From Eublepharis macularius (lineage: Eukaryota > Chordata > Lepidosauria > Squamata > Eublepharidae): a DNA stretch of 64,000 bases. Made by a program: the position numbers and the translations under genes. Below the pieces are notes generated by a model that was given only the letters and a program-made list of their open reading frames with translations, did no database searches and had not been told where the DNA came from. Position 1 is the stretch's first letter. The number at the start of each line of letters is the position of its first letter. Positions 34,899 through 46,237 of the stretch are shown piece by piece. Location: positions 64,371,766-64,435,765 of the forward strand of contig NC_072801.1 of NCBI RefSeq assembly GCF_028583425.1, in the 5' to 3' direction.

Positions 34899-35265
34899 TG
34901 TTAAGTTGCAACAGACCCCAGTGACCTCAGTAAGGGGCTTTCAAGGCAAGTGAGGAGCAGAGGTGGCTTGCCAGTGTCTTCCTCTGCAGAGTCCTCCTTG
35001 CTGGTTGCCCATCCAAATACTGACCGAGATTTGATGAGATCTTGGCTGCTTCCACATCACTTACCTTTGCTTGGAATGACCCAGAACATCGCGCAAAAAA
35101 CACGGAAGATCGCGTTTTCTTGCACGAGAAAACGCGGAAGATCACGTTTTCTCGCGCGAGAAAACGCGATCTTCTGCAGTTTTTGCGCGATGTTCCGGGT
35201 CGTTCCGAGCAAAGGTAAGCCATGTGGAAATGGCCCAGGTTATACCATGCCAACTTCCCTCCATT
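34899..35265 (-). repeat. 5S-rRNA-derived SINE, interrupted
   Basis: GCCCATCCAAATACTGACC, GAGATTTGATGAGATCTTGG and, after the insertion, CAGGTTATACCATGCC follow the reverse complement of 5S rRNA (CCCATCCAAGTACTAACC, GAGATCAGACGAGATC, GGTGGTATGGCC). The body upstream (AGAGGTGGCTTGCCAGTGTC, CTCTGCAGAGTCCTCC) is the usual partner of squamate 5S SINEs. The palindromic element P3 splits it. Confidence 0.75.
35044..35235. mobile_element. Palindromic GGCC element, copy P3
   Basis: 192 bp, ends GGCTGCTTCCACATCACTTA and TAAGCCATGTGGAAATGGCC. Arms pair through TTGCTTGGAATGACCCAGAA versus TTGCTCGGAACGACCCGGAA and the shared CGCGCAAAAAACACGGAAGA. The centre TTTTCTCGCGCGAGAAAA is palindromic. The 3-bp flanks do not match here. 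Confidence 0.75.
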
Positions 35266-36569
35266 TCTCTCTTAAAGTATTCTAAATTGTCATCTGCAAA
35301 AATAATAAAGGCATCTTGGACCCATATCTTTTACCATCTGTGGTGGATTTGTGCTGCAAATATGTGAAGGAACTGAATCTGAAAATTGGCTGCCTGGTCC
35401 CCGATTTAAGGACCATGGGAGGGTTAACACAGCCGTCGTCCTCGCTATATCATTTGGGTTGAAAATGAGGGTTGCTTTTCTCTTGTAAAACCTGTGGAAA
35501 CAGAACGAATTGTTCATGTCCCCAGGCAGGCTTTGTGGAATACCTGTACAGAGCTGCCTTCTTCCCAGCACTCGCTCCCTAGGGGGGAGATTCAAGAATC
35601 TTGACGTGTCATTCTGTGATTGCAACTTGTGAGGTGGCCATTGTTCTTCTGAGATCTAGAGTCATGCGATGCCATGGAGATGGCAGGAACCGCAAAATCC
35701 CAGGGGAAAGAAGGAGGATTACAAGGAGTGGGGAGCAAACCCACATTTTTCCTCTTTAGACACACGAGATACATGCTGGAAGTGGTGATATCCCACTGCG
35801 TCCTCCTGGGTTCCTCCATTCTAATGTGCACCACTGTGCATCTCTTCCTATAGCAGTCATAAAATGTAGCAGCTGTGATAATGCCAGCAATCTCTGTTCT
35901 GACTGCCTTCCAAACTAGCCATTTTCTCCAGGGGAACTGATCTGTGCAACCTGGAGATTTACTGTAATTCTGGGGGATCTTCAGCCACCACCTGGAAGTT
36001 AGCAACCCTGTGCTTTCCTCTGCTTGGAAACCCATAAACTGTTTGTGTTTTCTCTGCTCTAACCCTTTGTGTTCAGCTGCAGGGATTAAAGGAGAGTAGG
36101 GCTTGCTAGGTAGAGTTTAGCCCCTGGATTTCTGTGCTGTTTTTTGACTCCAGTGTGTGTGAAGTAATATTTAAAAAGTACCTAGTCCGTTGCTCTTTCT
36201 TCATTATTCTTCCATCTAATAAGCCCCCACTTGTAGAGGAACTCTTCCAGTGAAAGCATCATAGAGCCCTTCTCTGGTAGCATCATTATTAATGCAGTCC
36301 TGCACTGCAAATGATAATGGGTGTGCGAATTCTGAGAACAGTATTTTTCATGCCCAGAGGCATTCCCTCAATTCTACTTCTATGAATGTGCCTGGTTGCT
36401 ATGAAGGTCTAGTTGAGGAAAGATCAGCAACAATGTCAAGGTTAATCAACTAGGCTAATCCTGTCATTAGGGTTGCCAATTCTTGGACAGCATACAATGG
36501 GACTCATCTAGGATCAAGAGGTGGGGCCATAAGAAATTACACTAAGGTGCACAGGTATGCCATGTAGGT
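35266..36569. other. No gene; small repeat scrap
   Basis: 35905-36012 is a piece of the 14376-type repeat (CATTTTCTCCAGGGGAACTG, GGAGATTTACTGTAATTC). The rest is not recognised. Confidence 0.35.
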
Positions 36570-36955
36570 TAGAGATGGGCACAAACCATACCAAACAAAC
36601 AAACCATGCAGTTCGTGGTTCATTACATTTCATGAACCATGAATCACGAATTTTCACGAATCTGCTCCGTTTCACGAATTGGTTCATTTTGGTTAGTGAA
36701 AATGTCACATCTGGGCCAGCAAATCACCACTTCCGGGTCAGCAGAAGGTCTGCAGGAAGTCCATCACCTGTTGCCTAGGAAACATTGATCAGCGCCAGGC
36801 TGTCTGCAGTGATGAACCGAAAAATGAACCAAATGAACCAGCCTGAAGTTCATGGCAGTTCGTCAAAAATGGGATCTGACAAACTGCTGGTTCACGAACC
36901 ACGAACCGGCCTGGTTCGTCACGAATTTTGGTTCGTATTTCAGTTCATGCCCATC
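36570..36955. mobile_element. hAT-type transposon (TAGAGATGGGC ends), copy 2
   Basis: Starts TAGAGATGGGCACAAACC and ends TTCATGCCCATC, with many GAACCACGAA / TTCGTGGTTC blocks through the body. It shares the CAGGCTGTCTGCAGTG-like core and CACCTGTTGCCTAGGAA with copy 1. The right terminal bases are missing, so no 8-bp duplication is seen. Confidence 0.65.
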
Positions 36956-36957
36956 AA

Positions 36958-37052
36958 GAAGGGTGTTAGTCTGTGACTCACGAAAGCTCATACCCTACCA
37001 TATATTTTGTTAGTCTTATAGGTGTTACTGAACTCTTGCTCTTTTCTACAGG
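36958..37052 (+). mobile_element. PLE tail fragment
   Basis: CTGTGACTCACGAAAGCTCA, TACCCTACCATATATTTTG and TTAGTCTTATAGGTGTTACT match the tails at 37866 and 59690. It abuts the right end of the hAT copy at 36955. Confidence 0.6.
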
Positions 37053-37865
37053 TATGCCACGTGTTTACAAATCTCACAAAGTAATATACGTGTACATAAC
37101 AAGCCAAGACAGAGAAACCTGCCAAAATCTAAATTCTTATTTTGCGACAGCCAACATGGTAATGGCTGAACTTATGCAGAAGGAAAGTATCTTGCAACAG
37201 TCTGGGAAACCCTATTGGGCACATACAGCTTCATGTGCTATTTTAAAAGGGTGTGGTGAAAGTGAGAGCATAGAGGATTGGAAGGGGATGGGAATGGCTA
37301 GGGAAAGCCAAACTGATTTCTCCATGCAAATATAAAAGCTTATCCCAGCAACTGGCCTTACACTAGAAAAACCAGCCTAGGGGTCAAAATTTCTGGCCAG
37401 ACAGCAACCACGTTTGTCACTTGGCACAAAGAGTTGGTGCAGATAATCCAATCAAATGTTTATTTGTTTTGTTAATAGTTTTGTTGGGTCTAGGATTATT
37501 ACTTTGAAAATGAGGAATTGTTTTAAACCAAGGTTTGTGTGGTAGTGGTACTCAGACTTCTGGGATACATAGAAACCCTTCTTCAGACATGAAAAGCTTT
37601 TGTTGCATGTGTTTGGAAATATTTTGTATCATTGCAAGTTCTGTTGTGTTGTAGATGGTTATTGTGTGTTTTGTTTTACATCTCATTTTATTTGTGATTT
37701 AGGTATTTGTGAAATAATTTTTGACATACTTACGACTGTTTTAACAGCAATAAAATATATTTTTGGATCTAAGATTTATTTCCGTGTCTGTAGTAGTAAT
37801 AACAATAGTTGTAGTAACAATAATAACAACAACAACAATACCACCTCTCACTTCTTCAGACTCCT
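37053..37865. other. No gene recognised; short A/C-rich microsatellite
   Basis: AAC/AAT repeats lie at 37793-37845. No exon is supported. Confidence 0.35.
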
Positions 37866-38250
37866 CAGGCATCTGAAGAAGTGAGCTGTGAATCACAAAA
37901 GCTCATACCCTACCACAATTTTTGTTTGAGAGCCAGTTTGGTGTAATGGTTAAGAGTGGCAGGACTCTAATCTGGAGAACCAGGTTTGATTCCCCACTCC
38001 TCTGCTTGAAGCCAGCTGGGTGACTTTGGGTCAGTCACAGCTTCTAGGAGCTCTCTCAGCCCCACCCACCTCACAGGGTGACTGTTGTGGAGATAATAAC
38101 AACATACTTTGTAAACTGCTCTGAGTGGGTGTTAAGTTGTCCTGAAGGGTGTGATATAAATCAAATGTTATTATTATTAATGTTATTAGTCTTATAGGTG
38201 CTACTGGATTCTTGCTGTTTTCTACTGCTACAGACTAACACGGCTACCCA
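37866..38250 (+). mobile_element. PLE tail interrupted by a SINE
   Basis: 37866-37926 reads CATCTGAAGAAGTGAGCTGT, GAATCACAAAAGCTC and ACCCTACCACAATTTTTGTT. The tail resumes at 38186 with GTTATTAGTCTTATAGGTGC and ends CAGACTAACACGGCTACCC. The uninterrupted copy at 59690 shows that the SINE at 37933 was inserted into the middle. Confidence 0.65.
37933..38185 (+). repeat. Sauria-type tRNA SINE inside a PLE tail
   Basis: GAGCCAGTTTGGTGTAATGG and GTTTGATTCCCCACTCCT give tRNA-like A and B boxes. The body AAGCCAGCTGGGTGACTTTG, CACCTCACAGGGTGACTG and CTGCTCTGAGTGGGTGTTAAG ends in an ATT-repeat tail. Same subfamily as 44250-44525 and 57008-57760. Confidence 0.85.
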
Positions 38251-38737
38251 TTTTGATCTAATACAACCTCTGTCTCTCTTGAGCCCTGTCTTTGAGTCAA
38301 TACTAGGCCACATTATGTTTAAGTTCAAGGATGGCCTAACTGATTTGCTTGAGAAATACTCGTAGCTTCCTCAAAGATTAACAAATGCTTTCTGTGATAC
38401 TAGAGAGAAGGTTCCACCATATTCCTTATCAGAGCTTGGGGAGGGGGGCGAGATTCCCATTTTGAAATCAATACAGTCAGTGATCAGTCATCATTCCGCA
38501 GAACAGAGTTGCTATGAAGCCAAAAACATTAATAATGTGGCCTAATATTATATGTGGCATACCTTCAGAAACGGTTCCAGGTATTTTGGTTGTGTCACTG
38601 CGTGCACTTCCTTGCTGCAAGGTCAAGGCAAAAAGTGTAGTCAGTCCCTTTCCCAACAATTGTTTTCCAAACCTTTTGGCAGAGGGCCAACCCAGCTGAT
38701 GAGCATTAAACTGAATATATGTTGCAGTAGTGTTGAG
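38251..38737. other. No gene recognised
   Basis: No supportable exon or repeat. Confidence 0.35.
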
Positions 38738-38977
38738 CAGGGCTTTTTTTCAGCTGGAACGTGGGGGAACGGAGTTCCAGAACCTCTTGAAAATGGTCAC
38801 ATGGCTGGTGGCCCCGCCCCCTGATCTTGACAGAGGGGAGTTTAGATTGCCCTCCGAGGGCAATCTAAACTCCCCTCTGTCTGGAGATCAGGGGGCGGGG
38901 CCACCAGCCATGTGACCATTTTCTCCAAGGGCAACCCACTGAGTTCCACCACCTCTTTTCTCAGAAAAAAAGCCCTG
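38738..38977. mobile_element. Foldback hAT transposon (CAGGGCTTTTTTTC), copy H1
   Basis: Ends CAGGGCTTTTTTTC and GAAAAAAAGCCCTG, with flanks GTGTTGAG and TTGTTGAG (7 of 8). The interior is a long palindrome: GGTCACATGGCTGGTGGCCC...GGGCAATCTAAACTCCCCTC pairs across the centre near 38845. Confidence 0.9.
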
Positions 38978-41934
38978 TTGTTGAGTATCTAGTGTTCATA
39001 GTACTGAACGCTCATACTCTGCTGATAACATCATCAAAATACTAAGAAGTCCTCTATATGTTGGAAGATAAGGCAGAGAAGAGCCTATTTCAGTCTCCTA
39101 GCCTTGATCACAGTTTATGGAATTGGAAGAGGTAGACAAGCACAGCTAAGTTGAACACTTGGAGAGAAAGTTTTTGGAACCTCAAGAAGAAGAATCTACC
39201 ACTTCAAGCACCTGCCTCCTCAGAGCTTGTCTTTCCCAAGCCTAGATGGGCAAACCTAGGTGAAATATGACCCAGGCTTCTTCCGTCTAGGCTTGCTGAG
39301 AGCTTTGACAGTTCACACATTATGGAGTACGCAGATCGGATCTTGGTTCCCCAGCCTTTCTAACTATCAGACATACATGCAGGTTCTCCTAGGTTTGCCA
39401 GCCAAGGACCAGTACCCCTGGGAACTTGTGGTGGTGGGGCTGCATGTTACATAACATCATGGACCACTGGGATGACACTTCCAGACATATAACCAGAAGA
39501 AATGTCACAGATAACTGGGGATGCTGTAGCAATCGATCATGCCAGAAGTAGAGTTTTTAGGCTATGCCTGACTACCAGTGGGAGGTTTGGGGGTGGGGAT
39601 ATGGGGACCCCAACATCACATCATTGCTATGACACTTCTGGTGAAAACCTGAAAGTGACATAGGTTAGCTCTAGGAACTGATGGAAACTCTATGATAAAC
39701 CCATCAAGTTTCCAGAAATTCCTAGAGCTATTCCTATAACTTTCAGGTTTCCCCAAAAAGTGACACAAAGGAGCATGCAATGCTTCCATTTAATTTTTTC
39801 CCCTCCCACTGCTGCTTGGAGTGGTGGGAAATCAGCTGGGGGCAGGGGATGCCCTGCCCTGGCTAGAGGACTGGCAGCCTAAGTGGAAGTGACGTTGCCA
39901 TAGCTGAATGCCGTGTATTCCCTCCAACTTCTCAGCTCTAGCAAACAGCCTGGGCTGCTGGTGGGAGCTGCCAAGTCTACTGATCTGTCAGTAGCAGTAG
40001 ACCTGGCAGCCCTACAGTATCCCAGGAAACATGAGGCTTCCCCAAAGGAACAAATAGCATCCTCTAGACCATTTCAGATCTGGAAAATGGGGGAGGAAAA
40101 TTGAAGCCCCTTTTCTATGTATACATGGATTGAAGAGAACCCACACCCCATGTCTGACTGGGGTCCCCAGACCCAGTCTGTGTACTTTGTTTGTGTGAAT
40201 CCGCCTCAAGAGTTTCACCTTCCTCCAATAGCTGAAGCCCAGCACTCACCAGAGCCTATTTCTAGCTACCCTTGCCCAGTTGGAGGTAGGCATTCTCACA
40301 ATAGTGATGTGACTGCTTCATCCTGGGAGAGTTTTCATCCATTGATAAAGAAGTGGGAACGGTTTAGGGCTGTCAGTTGCCGCTGATGGTTGACAGCCTG
40401 CTCTCAGGCAATCTGCTAATTGAAGCCTTCCTCCACTGTAAGGAGCTTGTCTGATTTGCTTCAGTAGTCCTGATGAAATGTTTTCTCTGGGTCGTTTTGC
40501 ATTTCATGTGTTAAATCCTTGTGCAAAACACATTTCGTATCTCACAGCTGAAACAAACACTTTTTAAAAAGTGGACAAGGATTAGAACACAGACTTTCTG
40601 TTCCAATGTGTATTAACTTTGGCATCCACACTGAATTGCTACGGTTTTAAAAAAAAATTTCCTGGCATGGCTTCTGTCTTTATCAGCTGAAGACTCTTAG
40701 AAACAAGGGACTTCCCCCCCCCCATTGCTCCATTTTATTGGTGTGGAAAGCTACGCCTATTACATTTCTGCCTACCAGAAACACCTATTAAGGATACATA
40801 GACCCATTGGAGAAAAAGATGAACGCCATACGTGTGTATCCGTATGTACATATGTTGGTTATATGAATTTAATTAGTGAGAAATAATGGGGGCTAAATCC
40901 GTGCGGAACTCTTGCCTATATCCTGGAAACATTTCTTCCTCCAGATGTGTGGAGACACTCAGTTTCTTTGCTGGTAAGGAAAAGATTCTCTCTGTACATG
41001 CTTGAAGCCACCATCTTTGTTATTACATTATTGATGGGTTTAATATGTCTCTGCCTCCTATGACACTAGCCCCTAAAGGTGCAGTTGCCATCAGTCACTT
41101 ACCAGGGTACAGTGGGGGCAAAGTGGGGAAACTGTCTGGGGCCCCACAAAGCTGAGGGCCCCCAAAATATTGATTCATATTGTCTGATGATAGTGGACTA
41201 AAAAGGTTACTCTTCTCTGAACTTTCACCATTGACCTTCAGGGCAGCCACATGGGGGTGTCAAATAGAGCTATCTAGCGAATCAGCATGCACTGTTAAAT
41301 ACTACATACTAAACTATATAATACATTTATTATGTTGATATCCCACATGAATAAATATGCAATGTGATCTACTGATTTGGAGGGAGTGGATGAGAAGGGC
41401 CCTCAGAATGTGCTTTGCTCCAGACCCCAGCTTACCTTTCTGAGTCTCTGCTCAGTTCGTATAGAAAATTCAGATGTTTGTAACAGGATAACTGCATTCC
41501 TGTTCTTTCCACTATTTCTCCTTTCCACTATTTAAAAAAGTTGTTTGGGGGAATGTGGTCTTATCTCTGTTGATCACAACAGATTATACCTGAATGGATT
41601 TATTTGGATCTGCTTGATATACTCTCGAGCTATAGTTTGCCGTACAATAAAGATTGGTTGATGGTGAGTGGATTATATTCTAGGTCCCAGCACTGAAAAC
41701 AGCTTTTGGATTTTAATCCCTTCCGATCCTAGGCTTAAACTGAAACTTTTATGAGCCAGGCAGGGCACATCAAAGCCTCAGGTACATTTTGAGGGATACC
41801 TTCAACTCCATTGACCCCGAAGCAGAAACCAGCTCTTCCTGTGGTAATGTTGTGCTACACAAATGTGTGGGTGGTTTGCATGGGTGGCTTGCACTCAAGG
41901 ACAAACTTTGGGTTTCAGTTTATCCAGGGCTTTT
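38978..41934. other. Gene-free stretch of about 3 kb
   Basis: I see no convincing exon, RNA gene or classified repeat. Frames at 40012-40386 look random. A C run is at 40723. Confidence 0.4.
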
Positions 41935-42197
41935 TTTCTGGGAAAAGAGGTGGTAGAACTCAGTGGGTTGCCCTCAGAGAAAAATGGTCACATGGCTGGT
42001 GGCCCTGCCCCCTGATCTCCAGACAGAGGGGAGCTTAGATTGCCTTCCACGCTGAGCAGTGCACTGAGCAGTGCAGAGCAGGGCAATCTAAACTCCCCTC
42101 TGTCTGGAGATCAGAGGGCGGGGCCACCAGCCATGCGACCATTTTCAAGAGGTTCCAGAACTCCGTTCCCCCGTGTTCCCCCTGAAAAAAAGCCCTG
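41935..42197. mobile_element. Foldback hAT transposon, copy H2
   Basis: Same ends as H1, with the exact 8-bp duplication AGTTTATC on both sides. The palindromic core (CTGATCTCCAGACAGAGGGG / CCCCTCTGTCTGGAGATCAG) has a small internal duplication of CACTGAGCAGTG-like sequence at the turn. Confidence 0.95.
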
Positions 42198-42504
42198 AGT
42201 TTATCCTTCAAAATGTCACTGGCAATGCTCAGATTAGCAAGTAATTTGGGAGTGATGCTCTATGTGGAGGATTTGGGGGGAGGGAACTGTTCTAAACTAG
42301 CTTCAGAATTCTAGATGATTGTAGAATACTGTGAGGGAGGAGAGGACAGAGGAATGTTTTTTAATTATTATGCTACCTTGTTTTATATTTTTGATGTGAT
42401 TATCTCTGAGCCTGTTTTACAGGGAGAGCAGAATATGAGTGCAATAAAATAAAATATTTTGTTATAATTATAATAAATTATATCGGAGCACCCTCACTCT
42501 CCTA

Positions 42505-42890
42505 GCTTTCTGCAAATGATGCAAAACTAAATTATTCAAAAAGGCTTTTGTATTGTAGGGAGGGGCTCTCAGATGCTTCGCTAATGAGTTAAGGACCGTA
42601 GACTTCACCACTATGTTGCCTTACATACTGTTGTCTTAAATATGCGCTCCTATGCTTCATGTGGTCTAATGTCAGCCCTAGAATTGCTTATGTTCTGTTT
42701 CAGCATTTCTCCAGCTCTGTATTGGATTCTTACTAATGCTATGTTTTTGTAAACTTGTGTTTATTTACCCTACGGCATTGTTTATGGAAATAGCCTTGAA
42801 ATTGACTGTACTGGTCTCACACTTTGTAATCCGCCTTGAGTCTCAGTGAGAAAGGCAAACTATAAATGACATACATACATACATACATAT
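42505..42890 (+). mobile_element. LINE 3' end (CR1/L2-like)
   Basis: The plus strand reads LAFCK*CKTKLFKKAFVL*, matching the C-terminus at 26384, then a 3' UTR with GTAATCCGCCTTGAGTCTCA and an ACATACATAC tail. The matching 3' UTR lies at 27245-27470. An in-frame stop shows decay. Confidence 0.65.
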
Positions 42891-43879
42891 ATAAAAATGT
42901 AATAAATATAATTGTGAGTTTTTGGATAAGAGACAGGCAAAGGTTTTTAAACTTTTTAAAAAAATTATTTGTGCAAAGCAAAAAAAGAGAAAAGAACACA
43001 GAACAAAAGGACTGTAAATATCTAAAAATAAGTCTGTATGCAATTGTATCTTATATGTGATGCGTTCAAATGCTGATAAGATTATAAAGTCACTACTCAA
43101 GGAGAAGGAAGGAAGTCCCCCCCCCCTTCTTGGTTGCCAAGATTATAAAGTCCTCGATCCAGGGAATTATGGAAAGTGGGCTCTCATCTCTCCAGTGCTG
43201 TAGTACAAGTCTTTTAGCAACTGTAAGAGCATGGAGGGTCCATTTCCATTGACCATTTAAGCATATTTAAGATCCATGAATTTCAGAGAAAGGTAAGTAC
43301 TTAGGAAAGGCATAAAATATTTTGGTGCCTGACACGGAAAACGCAAACAGTGTTGTGCCCCTGTAATGAACACAGGGCACAATCCTTGGGGAATTCTCCT
43401 CCCCAAGGCCCATTGCTCATTTTAATGGGGCTAGCACAGGAGATGATCCCTACGGGCTGCTCCCACGCTGGCTCCCACTCTGTTGTTCTTAGGAGCATCC
43501 AAATTCACCTCATGAGATGGGCCCCTTCACAGTAGGGGCTGCCTGTGCTCTTGCTTAACTCTTTCCTACTGAAATCTGTGGACTTTTGAAAGGGCTTAGG
43601 GCATTTTGATTCTATCTTGCCCAATTTGTGATTTTTTTAAACAGGACAAATTGCCCTTTCGCATATCTCAAAAATATCTAATGAGCAAACAGTTGAAACA
43701 AAACTTCCTTGTGACAGGAATTAGAAATTGGAGATAGGAAGATGAAGCCTTCTCTGGAATCTGCTGCTCAAAGCAACAGCTTCATGATCCTGCATGTTAA
43801 GGCCAGACCTCTCTTTGCAATACTTCCAATTGTCTGGTAACAAAGCAGCATCCCACCAGCACTTAACAGGTGGTCTTGG
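42891..43879. other. No gene recognised
   Basis: AT-rich DNA followed by unclassified sequence; no supportable exon. Confidence 0.35.
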
Positions 43880-44212
43880 CAGGGCTTTTTTCAGCGGGGA
43901 ACGCGGTGGAATGGAGTTCCGGCACCTCTAAAAAATGGTCACATGGCTCTTGGCCCCACCCTCTGATCTCCAGACAGAGGGGAGTTTAGATTGCCCTCCG
44001 CACTGCCGAGCGGCACAGAGGACAATCTAAACTCCCCTCTGTCTGGAGATCAGGGGGCAGGGCCACCGGCCATGTGACCATTTTCACCGAGGGCAATTTA
44101 AACTTTAAAAAACTCCCCCCCCCCGTTCCAGCTGACCCAAAGTGATGTCATTGTGCGGTCTTGAGTTCCACCACTGAGTTCCACCACCTCTTTTCCCAGA
44201 AAAAAAGCCCTG
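43880..44212. mobile_element. Foldback hAT transposon, copy H3
   Basis: Ends CAGGGCTTTTTTC and GAAAAAAAGCCCTG with the exact 8-bp duplication GGTCTTGG. The palindrome turns at CGCACTGCCGAGCGGC near 44000. The right half carries an extra stretch of about 70 bp including GTGATGTCA. Confidence 0.95.
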
Positions 44213-44249
44213 GGTCTTGGTATACCCCCATGGAATGTTCTATATTCTA

Positions 44250-44525
44250 GGGTCCCAAAATAACAATGATGACAATGACAATGACAACATTTGATTTATA
44301 TACCTCTCTTCAGGACAACTTAATGCTCACTCAGAGCAGTTTACAAAGTGTGTCATTGTTATCCTCACAACAATCACCCTGTGAGGTGGGTGGGGCTGAG
44401 AGAGCTCTGAGAAGCTGTGACTGACTTAAAGCCACCCAGCTGGCTTCAAATGGAGAAGTGGGGAATCAAACTCAGTTCTCCAGATTAGAGTCCTGCCGTT
44501 CTTAACCACTACACCATACCACTAC
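44250..44525 (-). repeat. Sauria-type tRNA SINE
   Basis: On the minus strand GTGGTATGGTGTAGTGGTTA, GAGTTTGATTCCCCACTTC and the AGCCAGCTGGGTGGC body match 37933-38185. The tail is at the low-coordinate end. Confidence 0.85.
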
Positions 44526-45624
44526 ATCAAAATGATGAAAAGAGAATGTTAAATCACGATATCTTTTTAACAATGAGAGAGAGAAAAAGAGAGAGAGAGA
44601 GAGCATGCATCTGTTCTCCACGTAAAACTTAGATGATAGATATAGTAATTTTATTTAATCATTTGGCTGGCCAAATAATTTCCTTCTTGTATGTAAATAC
44701 ATTGTAAACCTCTTTGTCACCAAGCTTTGGCAATTCTCAGTAGGTGCCTGTTTGTCAGGTCCAGGTTTCTTGTGCTGTGAGGCGTGTCCAATCGCCACCT
44801 CGGGATGGTTTGCCTTTCTCACCTAGTGCTCCCCTCCTCCCTGGGGAGGTGGCCCATGATAGATATAATAAGCTCTTAGGAAGAAGCTGTTTGAAGAAGC
44901 TTCAGCAACAATCTGGGGTGACTCTCATAAGCAGGTAAGCAGCGGGGAACATTTGTCCAGGAGTGTGTAGGATCTAGACATGTTTTTCCTCTTCTCTGCT
45001 TAATTACAAGGAATCTCCATTTCTTTGCTCTGTGCGTATCTTGCTGAAGTGTATCTGTTCTCTGTTTGTGGCATAGGGAGTTCTGGAATGAATTATAGCT
45101 TGATCCACACATAGTATTAACAAAAAAATATTTATGATGCCACCTTTGGGGAGTTTTGGGCTTGAAACCTTCCAAGCTTGCTATCTGCTTGTAGATCAGA
45201 GGACAGGCTGCTCCTGTAGATTGGCAGGCAGGTTATTATGAGCCCTCATGCAAATATTTCTGCCAGCTCCCTTGAGAGGGAAGAGCCTAGAAATGGGCTG
45301 GGTGGTCAAGCTCTTGATTTATTTATAGTTCGCCTTTCTCACTCAGAGACTCAAGGCAGATGGTTAATATCTTATACTGCATTCAAAGCTTTGGGAGCTG
45401 ATCTTGGCTGAACCATGGATTACAAAATAAATAATCTTGCAATCTCCACAGTTTTAAGCAGGAACAGATTAACAAGGAAGCCTTTGCCCAGGGTTGCTCT
45501 TCCAACAGGAACTCCATCCAAATGTCTCCTTTAAGTGCTTTACTTTATATAGTGGGAACAGTAGGCTAGTGAATGTCTTTCACTATAAATATGGCATTGT
45601 GACATTTTATTTGGCCTTTCTTTG
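44526..45624. other. No gene; GA repeat and LINE scrap
   Basis: A GA run is at 44575-44605. 45310-45370 resembles the LINE 3' UTR (TTATAGTTCGCCTTTCTCAC). No exon is supported. Confidence 0.4.
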
Positions 45625-45858
45625 GGTTACATTTATTTTACTTCATTTATACCTCGCTTTCCTCCTGAGTGGGGAACCAAAGCGGCTTACAATCCTTCTC
45701 CATGTTAACTTCACAACAACCCTCTGGGTTAGGTTAGGCTGAGCCTGTGACTGGTCCAAGATCACCAAGCCAGCAAACTTCCACGGCAGAGTGGGGATTT
45801 GAACCTGGATCTCCCACATCACAGCCTGACAATCTAACTACCACAGGAAGCTGGCTCT
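45625..45858 (-). repeat. tRNA-derived SINE
   Basis: On the minus strand GATCCAGGTTCAAATCCCCA is a good B box, followed by the CAGCCTAACCTAACC body and CTCCTGAGTGGGG/AAAGCGGC-type 3' part. Confidence 0.75.
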
Positions 45859-46164
45859 CTGCATAATCCTTGTTAATTAATCCAAGCATCTTCCATTAGT
45901 GGGCAGGTGATCAAGGGGCCCATGCACTGAAGCAAAGTTGCATGAAGGCATTTGTACGTCATATCAGTAGGCTTACCCTAGACAAACAGGCGGACACCGA
46001 GAGAGGTACTAATTTGGTACAGTGATCAAACAGCCAAGGAAAGTGGAGGAATTGTGAATAGGAATGGTGCTGGTACACTGATGTTTGGTGTTGTCTGAGT
46101 AATGACGCTGGACGGGGAAAGGTCTTCAGCCATCCAATATTAAGTCCTTTCTGTGCAGGTGACA

Positions 46165-46237
46165 ATGGGGACTTGGAAACCGGCACTGCACATACTGCTG
46201 CTGCTTCTTTTGGGAGGATCCTATGTTACCTGTGAAG
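46165..46237 (+). CDS. Carbonic anhydrase exon 1 (signal peptide)
   Basis: Encodes MGTWKPALHILLLLLLGGSY and VTCE. The ATG at 46165 is the first in frame before the hydrophobic core. The donor is AAG|GTAAGA, phase 1. TCCTTTCTGTGCAG directly upstream looks like a splice acceptor, so a 5' UTR exon may lie further left. Confidence 0.9.

Noticed and set aside
37600-37884. 94-residue frame with an Asn run
   Set aside because: The Asn run comes from an AAC/AAT microsatellite and no domain is visible.
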